Positions 9,720-21,005 of a DNA stretch of 64,000 bases are shown in pieces. Source of the stretch: Trichopria drosophilae (lineage: Eukaryota; Arthropoda; Insecta; Hymenoptera; Diapriidae); assembly GCA_030407085.1 (NCBI GenBank), contig CM059584.1:3281501-3345500 (forward strand). Direction: 5' to 3'. Position 1 is the stretch's first letter, and each line of letters begins with the position of its first letter. Below the pieces are notes generated by a model. That model was not told the origin of the DNA. It made no database searches and worked only from the letters and a program-made list of their open reading frames with translations. The translations under genes were made by a program, and so were the position numbers.

Positions 9720-11270
9720 GTAAATTGCAGGAAAAAAAGTATTGTACCTAAAAAATCGGTTTTTTCCCAGTATTTCAAAAAATGTGTTAAACGTTATTTT
9801 TCGAAAATTTGACAGGAGCCGCGGTCGTTCGAAAAAGAGACCTCAAAAATAGTTGTGATATGGATGTATTCTGTAAAAAAAAAAATGTTTGTACAAATAA
9901 AACGATGCTAAAATCCATGTGTAAATTGTGCATGTTTGTCCGTTAAAAGGTTAAATTAATATTAAATAAGCAGTTTCCCCACTATTTTTCAAAGAATTCA
10001 ATATTTCAGACTGGTTTTTAGTACCCTTATTTGGAAACTAGAATTGTTGATAAAAGTTGATTTAGAGAAAAGTGGGGGTAAAGACACCAAAAACACGCGT
10101 TTTTGGGTGTTTTTACCCCTAATTTTTTCTGAAACCTGACGTGCTACAGGCTTGAAATTGTGCTTAAATTAAAGCTTGGTTCTTCCCCTACAAAAATCAT
10201 AAGATAGTTTTTAAAAAAAATTCATAGTTTTGAAAAAAAAAATGGTTTTGGCCTTGCTATTTCTAATGATTATGATGAAAATGCAAACAAAATCGAATAA
10301 CCGCAGGTATTACTAATGGCGAACAAAAAAAAAACATGAAGTGGTGATTTTAAGATCCTAAGTATATTTTTTTTATTTTGCGGCCGCCATTTTGGATTCG
10401 CTATTTTAAATTTTGTCAAACTAAAATTGGATTCGTCATCAGCGACTCAAAAAACCCCGAGTACTGATTTTCATGAGTTTAATTTAAATTTTTTATTTTT
10501 ACGTCCGCCATCTTGGATCCGCCATTTTGAATTTTATAAAAGCGACGCTGGATTCTTAAACACCAATCCCGAAAACAGTCAAGTAATAGTTTGTATGAGC
10601 TCTGCTCAATGTAGTTAAATAATTTGCATTTTCCTCATAGTCACTAGGAATAGCAAGGTTAAAACCATTTTTTTTTTCAAAACTATGACATTTTTTTTTA
10701 AATTATCGTATATGATTTTTGTAGGGGAAGAATCAAGCTTTAATTTGAGCACAAATTCAGATCTGTTGCACGTCAGGCTTCTGAGAAAATTAGAGGTAAA
10801 GACACCCAAAAACACGTTTTGTGGAGTTTTTGTCCCCACTTTTCTCAAAATCATGACGTGATAGACATTTTTCGTCTTCAGATTCATGTTCAGCGTACAA
10901 AAATACGTCGGAAAACACTCTGATATAAAAAAAAAAGTGAATTTTGCAGTCCTGTGTTATTGGCCATACATGTCTAAAATGTAGACCATTCCTCAAGTTT
11001 GATAATTTTTTCATGTTTATTTTAAAATCCAAAGCGAAATAAATCGAAATGTATGAATGCTTACTTTTTAAGTCAGAAACACATTACTGAAAGGTTAGAT
11101 GTTTTTGCAAAAAAAGTGCTCAACATCATTTTTTAAAAATTTACTCAACGCCATTGGAAGGAGTGACTTCAAAGCTGGTGGGACACGGAGGCTTACAAAA
11201 AAACATCCTAAAATTAATGTGAAAACTATGCATATTTGATCGTTAAGGGGTCAATAAACACTGAAATTCT
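9720..11270. repeat. Composite of dispersed repeats with internal inversion
   Basis: Two stretches, 9890-9960 and about 11200-11260, match in direct orientation (atcctaaaattaatgtg against atgctaaaatccatgtg, followed by tatgcatatttg-like text and then gttaa). Between them lie the inverted repeat described separately and, at 10380-10560, one copy of the dispersed 'gccattttgaa' family. Minus frames at 10615-11032 arise from this repeat and I do not call them genes. Confidence 0.5.
9985..10880. repeat. Inverted repeat, arms about 250-290 bp
   Basis: The left arm (about 10065-10290) carries gggggtaaagacaccaaaaa, cttccccta, ttgaaaaaaaaaatggtttt and ggccttgctatttc. The right arm (about 10640-10860) carries the inverses: aatagcaaggtt, accatttttttttt, taggggaag, then agaggtaaagacacccaaaa in direct form next to a second gtttttgtccccac. 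The last pair shows that each arm contains its own small hairpin (aaacacgcgttttt). The element family is not recognised. Confidence 0.6.
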
Positions 11271-12946
11271 ATATCCCTAAATATGAAGGACAAAAAAACA
11301 ACTCGGGTAATAAGCGGTTTTTTTCGTACGTATTAATTTCCGAAATATTTTGAGTTCGCCTTCATCTCCTATGCATATTACTCAGATTTAAACTACTTGA
11401 ACAGAATTTTAAAAATCTACGTAAATATTTGTTGGCACTGTAACTGTTTACTTATTTTTAATCTACCTAATGTATAAAACAATAAAAAGCATACGATTTT
11501 CATCTCGGGATTGAAGAATTTGTGTGTCATGTAGATTTTGCAGACGTGGGACACTTAAGGGTTAAGAGAAAAATCACGTCATCAATAGAGTCAATGGAAA
11601 ATACACTCATTGGCATTTTCAAATATTGGGAAAACCAATGCAAACGCTTTTTTAAGGAATTTGCGGTGACGATAATTGCACTAGAAACGATAATGTAATC
11701 TACTGGTTTATGACTATATTAACATTAATTTTATATTCCTAGTAAAATTCGTAGTTTAAATAATACTTTCAGAATTTTTTATAATTGAAGTAAAGTATAT
11801 CTTACTTTAGTCCAGATCCCAAACGTTATGACGATGAATATAGAAGTCGTTTCGCAGCAGCTGATTCAAAATGCATAGGGCTTATATTTTAGATTATCTT
11901 GAAAACTATTTGGTTAAAACCCAAAGTTGATCCAACACATTCTGCCTAAAAGGAACATGTATTGAGTTTTTTACGTTAAAGTTGAACAAAACTTTAACCT
12001 CCTGTGTATACTAGGTTTCAGGGTTCTTACATACAAAATATTAAGAAATCATAAGAATTCAACAGTTCGGTTCAATTCAACACAACGAAATTGACTCATG
12101 AACTAGAACTAGCTAGTTGTAGCACCCAACATCTTTTTTAGTGGTAACTTACACAATAAATCTCCAAATTGGACTTCCTTAAACTTGACTTAACTATTCA
12201 ATTACATTTGTTGTTATTCATTGTGTAATCGATGAAGATACGTATTATTGTTCTTAGAAATCCGAGGTAAGTCTGATAATGTTTCCACAACTAAATTGTC
12301 AACTGTGTTATCTGTAATTTTCTGGTACTGGGCGATGTCGTTGATTCAGTATATATAAGGGTGACATTGCCGTTACTAAATCTGCAGTTTTGCTTATGAT
12401 TTTACAACGAATGTATTGAAAGTATAATCAATGGTTCAGTGCTTTAAAAATTCAGTTTTGATAGTTATACTCACAAGCCGGAGATAAATAGTTTTGGAAA
12501 TTACACCAGTTAATTGTGAGTTAATTTAGGATTTTCATAATATCCACTTTTATAATAATATGGTAGAAATTATCTCTATTATTATAACAGTAAATACAAT
12601 TTACACTTTCTCTGATTGTAGAAACACTACAATTTTTTGGTAATGTTTAGATAAATGCAAGGCGTTCAATAATACAATGTAAATGTAGATGCATTGGTAT
12701 TAATATTCCCTCACTCTTCGCATAGTAAACATATACAGATTAAAGGTATTGTTAACAACTTCTGTAATAACAAAATTATAAAAGAACTACAGCATTCTAC
12801 ATGTTAACATCTATTATTTTAGAGCTCTTTCAGTAATAAAGCTAAATTGTACCATATGAGATGAATTGAGTAGATCTTTTTGCATTCGACCTATCAAGAA
12901 TTAAATTTGTTGAAAGCTCATCAAACAATTATTATATAACAATTAA
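11271..12946. other. No gene seen; AT-rich
   Basis: Unstructured AT-rich sequence with no frame that stands out on either strand. Pyrimidine-rich and poly-A patches occur. I see no tRNA, clear TIR pair or tandem array here. Confidence 0.5.
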
Positions 12947-12958
12947 CATAAAACAATA

Positions 12959-13132
12959 AAAATATCAACACAACAATTAATTACAGAAAAATATATTCTG
13001 AAGAGGGTCAAAACAAATGACCGAAACGTCAACTGTCTAATTTATTTAACACCATCTAAATCTGACATACAATACAAATACAACCAAAGAACATTTCACT
13101 TACGAAAGAGTCAGAAAAGAAAGAAAGATTTA
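12959..13132 (+). repeat. Penelope-like pseudo-LTR, left copy
   Basis: This is a 174-base direct repeat starting aaaatatcaacacaac and ending gaaagaaagattta, with a hammerhead-type motif at 12998-13030. The reading frame of the ORF at 13166 is open back through the whole repeat (to 12947), but contains no ATG there. Confidence 0.85.
12998..13030 (+). ncRNA. Hammerhead-type ribozyme motif, left copy
   Basis: The core reads ctgaaga, then a helix ggtc/gacc closed by aaaacaaat, then gaaac and gtc. This corresponds to the CUGANGA, stem II and GAAA parts of a hammerhead. Stem III could be the 2-bp ac/gt pair around gtcaact, with cleavage after a following gtc. Stem I is poorly paired, and one extra G sits before stem II. 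Penelope-like elements carry minimal hammerheads, which supports the call; self-cleavage is not shown. Confidence 0.6.
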
Positions 13133-13165
13133 TTTATTTTTATATTAATACACAAGCTTGGAGAT

Positions 13166-13669
13166 ATGATATTCTACAGTTGGATTCGATCTAATTATGG
13201 AAAAGAAACTTCAAAGCTACTTAAGGAATGGAAAAGCATTAACAACAAATTAGCGGCATTAATTACGAGAAGAATATTCTTACTCAGATGTAAATCAAAT
13301 AACTTCCTTCCTAAACACATCCTTTTTAATAAATTTTCCCATAATACCGGTTTTCATTCACCCATACAAATTAATAAACATAAAGACCTAATTACAGACT
13401 ACAAATTCAAACTTTTAAAACTAGAGATACAAGATATTATAGAAGAAATTACGATTCTAAAAGCTCAAAAATTACATATATGGAGAACAATAATTCAAAA
13501 ATTGCCAGCCTCTATTTACGAAAAATACTTTTTTAGTGAAGATACTCAGTTCAATCTCAAATTAAGTTACCACAAATCAAAATTAACAAATAAATTCTAC
13601 AATCTACAAAAATATTACAACAACAGAAATACAAACAACAAAATCAAAATTCAAAACAAATGTGCATAA
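13166..13669 (+). CDS. Penelope-like ORF, N-terminal fragment (167 aa)
   Basis: The protein is basic and rich in Lys and Asn. It begins MIFYSWIRSNYGKETSK, then shows FLLRCKSNNFLPKHI at about residues 38-52, and then a predicted helical stretch with LEIQDIIEEITILKAQK at about 92-108. The pattern of a Leu-rich helix, a Cys, a short basic segment and '.PKH/.PKG.' followed by a long coiled helix is the region before the reverse transcriptase in Penelope-like proteins. The fragment ends with NKIKIQNKCA, before any RT motif. An ATG at 13166 is the only start, yet the frame is open upstream into the repeat, so translation may begin elsewhere. The assignment rests on pattern, not on a search. Confidence 0.6.
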   Translation: MIFYSWIRSNYGKETSKLLKEWKSINNKLAALITRRIFLLRCKSNNFLPKHILFNKFSHNTGFHSPIQINKHKDLITDYKFKLLKLEIQDIIEEITILKAQKLHIWRTIIQKLPASIYEKYFFSEDTQFNLKLSYHKSKLTNKFYNLQKYYNNRNTNNKIKIQNKCA

Positions 13670-13730
13670 ATTCAAAACCGGCTCAAGAATACATCAAGAC
13701 AACAATTTATCATAAATTCAAAACCGACTC

Positions 13731-13904
13731 AAAATATCAACACAACAATTAATTACAGAAAAATATATTCTGAAGAGGGTCAAAACAAATGACCGAAACG
13801 TCAACTGTCTAATTTATTTAACACCATCTAAATCTGACATACAATACAAATACAACCAAAGAACATTTCACTTACGAAAGAGTCAGAAAAGAAAGAAAGA
13901 TTTA
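13731..13904 (+). repeat. Penelope-like pseudo-LTR, right copy
   Basis: This is the second copy of the 174-base repeat. Just before it the 16-base word cataaattcaaaaccg occurs twice (13665-13680 and 13711-13726). The text after each copy resembles the start of the repeat, so the left border looks like a short degenerate duplication. After 13904 the two copies lose similarity at once. Confidence 0.85.
13770..13802 (+). ncRNA. Hammerhead-type ribozyme motif, right copy
   Basis: Identical to the left copy, 772 bases downstream. Two cleavage sites in one transcript would release a unit of about 772 nt containing the internal region and one repeat. Confidence 0.6.
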
Positions 13905-14448
13905 CTCATCATACAATCTTATAGCATTCGGTTTACAAAGAATAAACAAACTGTACTACTCATTTTTTAACGAAGTTATTTTTGTAAATAAATAAAATGT
14001 AAAAAAAATGGTAATATTCAGAAAGTTCTACACATATTGAAAAAAAAATGTGTATTAAATTATTTTCTCCTTTTTTTCTTGTATTTTTTTTTATTTATTA
14101 TATAATTATATTTGCATATTTTAGGATCTTTACTCGGACAAGCATTTATCGACTAATTTCCATATAGATTACCGATTATCGATATCTATTATCCCATTCA
14201 GTAATCCCAAACAACAACTTGTACTGGTACGATCGATACAAAACGCGAATTTCTTGTATACGTAATTAATTGCATTTCACCGCTTGTGAGAATTATATTG
14301 CGTAGGGTGGATGTGTTGGATAATATACATACGCGCCACCAGACGGCGAGTGTTCGATACATCACATTTTCTAGTCTTTCCGTCTTTTCATGAGATCTTC
14401 TGGCCAAAGTTCAGTTCAAAATGGCCGCACTTACAGTGCCGGAGCAGC
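13905..14448. other. No gene seen; AT-rich with T and A runs
   Basis: This holds AT-rich sequence with poly-T and poly-A runs. The minus frame 14198-14407 (69 codons) shows no recognisable motif. Confidence 0.45.
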
Positions 14449-14562
14449 TTAAGAACTTAATCTCGAAACTTTAACTTTAAAGTCATTCTATTCTTTACTC
14501 TCTTATGCAGTTAGAAAGGGATGGAACGACGCTAAAGTTAATGTTTCGAGGTTAAGTTCTCA
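14449..14562. repeat. Short palindrome, possible MITE remnant
   Basis: The left arm (aagaacttaatctcgaaac, then tttaactttaaag) is inverted on the right as ctaaagttaatgtttcgagg, then ttaagttct. The loop is about 48 bases. No target duplication is clear. Confidence 0.6.
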
Positions 14563-14869
14563 TGAATTTCGACCCGGGTTCTAACCTCACTTTTTTGCTC
14601 AAGTGTGAACAATGGCACTGTATTCGATGCACTGAAAATGACCCTTTTATAAAAGTAACATTTTCACTTTAGTACAAGAGAAAATCGCTGTATTACAGTG
14701 GAATCTCGAAAAACGGCACTATAAATAAAAGTACATTTTTGCTTTTAGAATTTTAAAGAGTAATATAACAAAACACTTCTTTTAGTACATTTTATAACAC
14801 TTTGTCCGCCATGTTGCAAAGGTACAATTCGAAACTAATGCGAACGTAATGTAAAAGCGTGATATACTT

Positions 14870-15290
14870 GATTAGTATTGAGCTATCTTAATGTATCCCT
14901 TATATTCGTAAAATAAAAAGAAATCACGAATTTTTGAAAATTTCGACATTTTGACGGCCACTTTGGGTAGATCTATTTTGTTAATGAAACGATTTTTCGG
15001 TAAACCTTCGGTAGTTACACCTGTTCGAAAACGACAAATCGACAACGTGTATTTCATGTATTTTTGCCTCCTGAAAACGAATTTGATAGTAGAATTTGAC
15101 GCTCGACCATATCCAGGCCGCCATATTCAAAAATCAGCCAGAAAGCATGTCTTTTTGTAGTTTTTTGCATTTATTTTGAGAAATACGAATCCTACGAAAA
15201 AATGTTTCAAAAAAAAAATGTAGAGCATGAAATTCTCTAGAAGAAAGGTTCAATACATGTTTGTCGTAATCACAAAAGAAAGACCGTAAA
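14870..15290. repeat. Dispersed repeat of the 'tgtagagcatgaaattc' family
   Basis: The stretch carries aaatgtttcaaaaaaaaaat, then tgtagagcatgaaattctct and a following aaaggttc...tttgtcgta string. The same string, diverged, occurs at 27185-27240 (tgtagagtatgaaattcttt), 32770-32825 (plus) and 33390-33430 (minus). It is a dispersed repeat family. Small frames on both strands at 14872-15160 belong to it. Confidence 0.6.
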
Positions 15291-15539
15291 ATAGCGATGA
15301 AAGTGACTAGATATAATCATAGGCATCTCTCTGGAACTTTTAACTTTTGAGTTTGAAAAAAAAAATGAAATTTTTTTAGAGGCACAATCTTTTTTAAATT
15401 ATTTTCCGTTTTGTAGACGTATAAAATGATGAAAAATAATCGTGTTATTAATTTGTTGTACATGCTCAACTAATTAAATAAATAATTAAACAAACAGTAT
15501 TGCACAAATATTTCCTTACATCTAACTAACTCCAAACTT

Positions 15540-15745
15540 GGTACTTGGTGGTTTTCGATGTCGCTGATTCCGAATCCGTTATCAAATTTTCGAAATTCAA
15601 AATGGCGGATCAACGTCAGAAACTTTGCTTGATTTGGACGAAACTTAATACATAGAGGATTTCTATGTCACTGATCGTAAATCAGTTATCAAATTTCCAA
15701 AATTAAAAATGGCGAAATCAATATGTCGACTGAAAACTTTAAAAA
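15540..15745. repeat. Dispersed 'aaatggcgga' family copy
   Basis: Tandemly related halves carry gctgattccgaatccgttat with aaaatggcggatcaac, then gatcgtaaatcagttatc with aaaatggcgaaatcaa. It is one of many copies of the family marked by 'gccattttgaa' and 'cagcgacccc'. Confidence 0.55.
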
Positions 15746-18184
15746 AATGTTGAATGCTCTTCAAAATCACCATAATGGAAGATTACGAATTTCAGCTCAA
15801 ATGATGGATTCAATTTTGTCAGCCAAAACATAATACATTTACAATTTGTAGTTGATATTTAAGTATGTTTACAAGGACTAATTGTACAACTGTAATATAA
15901 TGATTTTTGAACTTTTACACACTTTTAAAAATTTTTACGGAATATCAACTCTGTGATCAGTTTCGGATTTAGCATCAACTTTTACGTCAAAAATGACTAT
16001 TCATGTTTGCGAATACCCACCCGAAATAGCCTCTGTTATGTAAACAAATTTTATAAACAATTATGTTGAACAACATTTGTCGGTAAAAATCTTGTTCTAT
16101 ACTTCTATGCAGTGTTACAAACCACTTCTATATTATGTTCGGGTCTACAGAACGAAAATTATGCTTTGAACACATTCTTTTCATTTTTGTTGATGATATT
16201 TTGTACGCGTCTCCTACATTTCTTTACGGATCTTTTGAGCGATCTGGATAAGCTTTTAAAACATCTCGAAGATCTGTTTACGCGGCCATAAACTGCTTTA
16301 TCAATTAATTTGACAATGTGCCGCCTGATAAAGTAGTTTTTTCAAACGAGTTACGCTAAAAACACCAATATTAGAATACGCGTCAAATTTACAATAATAA
16401 ATAAATATAATAAATTTTTTGAAATTGTTATGCTCTGTAGATACGTTTCCATATTATAGATTTTCAAAAAATTAAACGCTACAAAAACTACGGCAACAAA
16501 ATTACTAAAATTAATTTTCTCAAAAATCACAGATACCCAAATTCACCAATTTTAATTTTTACTTTTATAAATGAGGCACACCTTGCTGTGGTACATTTTT
16601 ATATTCCATACATCTCCAAAGGTATGTAAACAAAAATTCAGGTCCCTAGAGGATGCGCTCAAAAAGTTATGGTAACGGGAATGAAAAAAACTCTACTTAG
16701 TACCCCTATGCAACTTGCGATTATTCGGCGATTACTATACTTCAAATTTGTTTATAAGCATTGAATAATTATTTTATGCACTTGGCTATCGCATATAGCA
16801 CATAATTGAAGAAACTGCCGATGAAAACTGTAACGTATACACTGTTTGGTGACTTAAATCTAACGATACCCGAAAAGTTAAAAGTTCCAGAGATATGCCT
16901 ATATATAGATATCAAATCATCCCCCGAACCACGGAAAAGAAGGTTGCAACCCTCGATGTTTTCTCCTTGTCGCATGATTTACTTATACGGCGTTGTGGAA
17001 TTATGGATTAGAAGAGGTATGGAAATTGTATGGAATTGGTGTCATACATAATGGAATGACCGAATTTGCTCTACAAATTGCCGGAAAATCAAGAATTTTT
17101 CCGACATTTCGGCGCACTACTTTTGTACGGCACTGCGCGTTTTCTCATTATTTTCTAATGATCTATTGATGGTAAGAATGCCGTAAAAAAATACATGAGT
17201 AATGACCAAAATGTACTCACTCTACCTGTGCTTTTGAAATCTCACCTGCACTCAGTTGGAGAGCTTACAACTGACGGCATAGTGCCGAATCTTGTTATAT
17301 TATACCCTTATATCATTCTATATACAGATCTTCTGGTGGTTCAAATGACCTATCAATTTTTAACGTGGACCTGTAGTCAGTCTATTAGTACACGTTATAA
17401 TAGTTTCCGGCTATATTGAATTTATTCCAATAAAAAGTAATGATAATTTCAAAAGCACCCTTGATTGTTACTTTTTTAGTATTTTGGCATTTTAAATGGA
17501 TGATATACTTTCAAATGATGAAAAAGTGCGAATCTTGGGCAATTTCGAAATATTGGTCGCCATTTTGGATCCTCCAAGATATAAAAAAATGCTTTCTTCA
17601 CGACTTTTTAGTACTGACCGATTCCATTCAAAATCGGGCAGGGGTACTATGTTGACTTCTCTAAAATAATTTTCCATGAAATAGGTTGTTCTTCAGAGCA
17701 AATAAGATGACCCGTTTTTTTTTTTGTTTCACGAAAATTTTTTTTTGTAGTTCTGAGCAATTTAAAATTTACGCGTAAATCTGCAAATTCCAAAAAGTAG
17801 GGAATAAAATTTTTTTAAAATGCTATATTTTCTACGGTGATTAATATTTTACTATTATTCCTCGTTCATATGGTAGTGTTATTGGTACTTTATCGATATC
17901 CAACAATAAAGTTGACAAAAATTGAAAAAAACAAACAAAATGGCTGCCATTTTTCGAAAAAAATTAAAAGTTAATTTTCTCAAAAACATCAATTTTTTTT
18001 CAATTTTTTTTTATAGATTACTGGTATTATTAGTCACAAAATCTAAGTAGTCACATGGGTGCTAAACGAAGCTACTTGCCTGTAGAATTTTTTTACTATT
18101 TTATAATTTGAAGTACGAGTTTCGTCGAGGTGGGACGTATTTTATTTTATCTAAATCATTTAACAGAGGGAATATGTCGAAAAC
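15746..18184. other. No gene seen; AT-rich
   Basis: Frames of 61-81 codons at 16769-17051, 17195-17419 and 17440-17677 occur on both strands without recognisable content. A weak copy of the dispersed family ('ggtcgccattttggatcc') lies at 17555-17572. Confidence 0.45.
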
Positions 18185-18375
18185 CTAACTTTCAATGACC
18201 TGATACTTTAAAAATCTGACACGCAGAAACTCGACATTTAAAAAAACCGACAATTTAAAAAACAAACAATTTCTCGACTTTCGACGCATGGATTTTTTAG
18301 TTTTTTTTTTTTAAAGTTGTCGAGATTTTGAAGAGTCCGATTTTCGCATGTCGGGTTTCTGAGGTGTCGGATTTA
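18185..18375. repeat. Imperfect palindrome of cgacatttaaaaaaacc units
   Basis: The left arm carries tctgacacgcagaaactcgac and aaaaaaaccgacaatttaaa. The right arm carries gttgtcgagattttgaagag, tcgcatgtcgggtttctgag and gtgtcggattt. The arms pair loosely around about 18290. Each arm is itself built of repeated short units. Confidence 0.6.
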
Positions 18376-18695
18376 GTTTATCTTGATACACATATTCCAC
18401 GCATTACGATTGCACAGATTTTTATCAAGTTTGAATTGATTAAGACATCGAGGTAAGAATCCTATAATTTTTAGACTTTTGTAAAATTGAAGGAGAATTT
18501 CTGGACCTCTTATTGAAGGGTTAATGTGTTGTTCATTAAAATACGGAGGATACAGATAAGATTTGAATTACATTTTTTGAGAAAATTTGAGAAATGAAAT
18601 TATTATTTATATTATTTTAACAACGTACCATTACCTTTCTGGGCCTCATAGAATCCAAAACAATCGCCACTCGTTTTTTGAAAAAGTTATTTTTG

Positions 18696-19770
18696 TACAC
18701 TGAGAAAAGTGTCTTTTATCAGTTACAATCCTCTGTCTTTTAAAACGATTTCTTATACTCCGTAAAATAAATATTGTAATTACTGAAATCCCATATGTTA
18801 TCCATAATAATCTTCGCGTTTTTTAGCATTTACTTATTATCGAGTAATAGATATTGTATTAATTCTCATGTTTCAAAAGAATATTTTGTTAGGTTTAATA
18901 AAGAATACATATTTTAGCATTTTACAAATATTAGTTTCTTATAGGTTATAATCTTGCAAATGTATAGAATATTATGTATAATAAATAAAACTGGCAATCA
19001 TTACTAATTTTTTTATACAAAAAATGTTGATGCACATCATCAGAATATTTGAAAATCACGTTATTCTTCATTACCAGCATAATTTATAAAAAATAAAGTG
19101 TTAATTAAAGATTGTGGGACGTTTGATCCAAATTTAAATTCTAAAAATGATTGGAAACCGTATCTACGAAATAATTTCAATACCTTTACACTTACGAAAA
19201 GTTATCAGATGTTGAGAAAGGTTATGAATTAGGTGTTTATAGGTTATTTTTTTTTCGTTTATTATTTAACGAGCGGAATTGTCTTTTTACACAAATGTTT
19301 ACACAGCATTATTCTTTATTATTATTATTCTCGATTTCCGCCGGACAAACCATATTTTCGAAACGTAAACAAGGTGGCTCGTCTTACCAACCGCGAGCTG
19401 CAGATTGAAAACAAAATCGAAAAAATGTCACCGGACGGGAATCGAACCCACGACCCGTGCGTTACCGCACGAGCTACGAAGCCGATATATACAATATTTG
19501 TTATAAACTGGTTCATTAACTGAATTATAATCGGTAATCATTTTTTTTATATCAAAGATTTGAAATAAAACCAAGAATTACCGCGTTTATACTGGTAAAA
19601 ATATATGTTTTTTAACTGTTAAAAGTTACATTTATACCGCCTACGAAATGTTTTAAAAATCTTTGTCCTTTACCCTACAAAAGAAATATTGTTGTCCCAA
19701 TATCTAAAAGACTGTCTTTTACGGGGTATTAGAATTTCAATACCCCGTAAACGACACTTTTCTCAGTGTA
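18696..19770. mobile_element. 1.07-kb TIR element, TA target
   Basis: The ends are exact inverse complements over 18 bases: TACACTGAGAAAAGTGTC at 18696-18713 and its inverse at 19753-19770, both starting with a TA that would be the target duplication. Next to the ends, tgtcttttacggggtatt on the right resembles the left tgtcttttaaaacg and ctccgtaaaat words. No transposase is inside, so it is non-autonomous and of Tc1/mariner-like style. It contains a tRNA-like segment. Confidence 0.75.
19421..19483 (-). pseudogene. tRNA-derived 3' segment with B box
   Basis: On the minus strand tagctcgtgcgg resembles an A box. It is followed by gggttcgattccc, a good B box with a 7-base T loop, then ccggtga and a T run like a pol III terminator. 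The A and B boxes are only about 16 bases apart and no normal anticodon arm fits, so this is not a functional tRNA. It may be a tRNA-derived SINE head or a damaged tRNA copy. Confidence 0.5.
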
Positions 19771-19844
19771 CTTATAAACAAAATTCTGTACATGCAATTT
19801 AATTACTCAAATATTTTCAGGGTTACTAATTAGGAGGTGTACCT

Positions 19845-19935
19845 AAAATTACTAAAATTCAAAATGGCAAGTCCAAGGTGTCGGACCAAAATTACATTGA
19901 TTAGCCATTTTGAGTTCACCATTTTGAGTTCACCA
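19845..19935. repeat. Dispersed 'gccattttgagtt' family copy
   Basis: The stretch carries attcaaaatggcaagtccaag, then gccattttgagttcacc repeated as accattttgagttcacc. It belongs to the widespread family described under findings. Confidence 0.5.
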
Positions 19936-20266
19936 TTGTGAATGTTTAAAATCTGAGGACACATTCCTACTCAGCAACCTGGAAAACCCCATTATGCACA
20001 CTTTCGATAATATAGATGCAGTTCTTTTATAATGCACATCTGATAGAAGTTTCGAAATTAGCAAATTTCGAAAATGAAACCCTCAAATTTATAATCAACA
20101 ATTCTAAATAAAAACATACATTTTGAGTTGTGGAGCAATTGCCGATTTAGGAACTTCTTATCGATTGGATGACAAAGAAATAATATACAAAATCAGCTCT
20201 TTGAGTGCCATTTACAAGTCGCCATTATGAAATTTTGAGAACTGGTATGTATCATTTTGAAACTGA

Positions 20267-20574
20267 TACAGTGGCCCTCCCCTTATTTTAACTCCTATTA
20301 TTTTAACTGCGTCCTTTATTTTAACTTTCTTTCCTCCCTTACCTTAACTTCTTCCTCTCGTGAGTTCCCCCACCATTCGTCATTCGAAACTGTTTTTTTA
20401 AGAGTGCGGATTGCTGTTTGCGCTTGCGCATAGAGGTGAAGAAAGACACCACCATATTTCCTCTCTCCGTTTTTATTCTCTCATACTGCCAATGGTGAAA
20501 ATTAATATAAAATAAGGGAAGAAGCCGCCATTTCCCTTGACTCGAAAAGTTAAAATAAGGGGAGGGCCACTGTA
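20267..20574. mobile_element. MITE with perfect 27-bp TIR, TA target
   Basis: The left end (tacagtggccctcccctt, then attttaact) and the right end (20548-20574) are exact inverse complements over 27 bases including the TA. The first bases, CAGTGGCC, are typical of Tc1/mariner-like elements. The interior repeats 'cttattttaact' several times. The element at 54045-54346 is a related copy (cagtagtc start, ttattttaatt repeats). Confidence 0.85.
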
Positions 20575-20639
20575 CATTTGAAACGTGATAGTATGCGTTT
20601 CCATGTACTCTACGTTGCTTTTGTAGGGGAAAAAACCAG

Positions 20640-21005
20640 CTATATCTTTTTTGAAAGAAGGTTCTCGGCCGATAAGGGAGGAATTTTCACTAAAAAATGT
20701 AAATAAAAAAATACCTAATCAATTTTTCAAAATTCGGGCTCTGTAAGAGCAATTCATAATTACTGCAGACGGTTTCCTAAAAATTACCAAAGATATTAAT
20801 TGAGAACTCACCTAGAATATTCGAAAATAAATAAAAATCCCTTATTTCCCAAAATTGTCGGTCAGTTCTCAATTAATATCTTTGATATATTCTAGGAAAC
20901 CGTTTATAGTACTTAGAGTATAGTACGTTTATAGTACTTATTTACGTATTTTAGTGAAATTCCCTACCAACCAGTAGTCGATAAGGTAGTAATCTATACT
21001 TCAAA
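20640..21005. repeat. Palindrome family R, copy 1
   Basis: The arms pair ggaattttcactaaaaaa (left) with acgtattttagtgaaattcc (right), and ccaaagatattaattgagaa with ttctcaattaatatctttga. The centre lies near 20840. A second copy with the same order (gggcaattcta, ccaaagacattaattg, aaaattgtcggtcag) is at 49040-49420. No clear target duplication is seen. Confidence 0.7.

Larger units (their letters stand above)
12959..13904 (+). mobile_element. Penelope-like element, internally deleted, with identical repeats
   Basis: Two 174-bp direct repeats (12959-13132 and 13731-13904) are identical as far as I can compare by eye. They flank about 600 bp that encode only the N-terminal part of a Penelope-like ORF. 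Penelope-like elements are known for long repeats of this kind (pseudo-LTRs) and for hammerhead ribozyme motifs inside them; both are seen here. Reverse transcriptase and GIY-YIG endonuclease parts are absent, so this copy could move only with help. Identity of the two repeats indicates recent formation. Confidence 0.75.

Noticed and set aside
19421..19483. Functional tRNA gene
   Set aside because: A and B boxes are only about 16 bases apart and no anticodon arm or acceptor pair closes.
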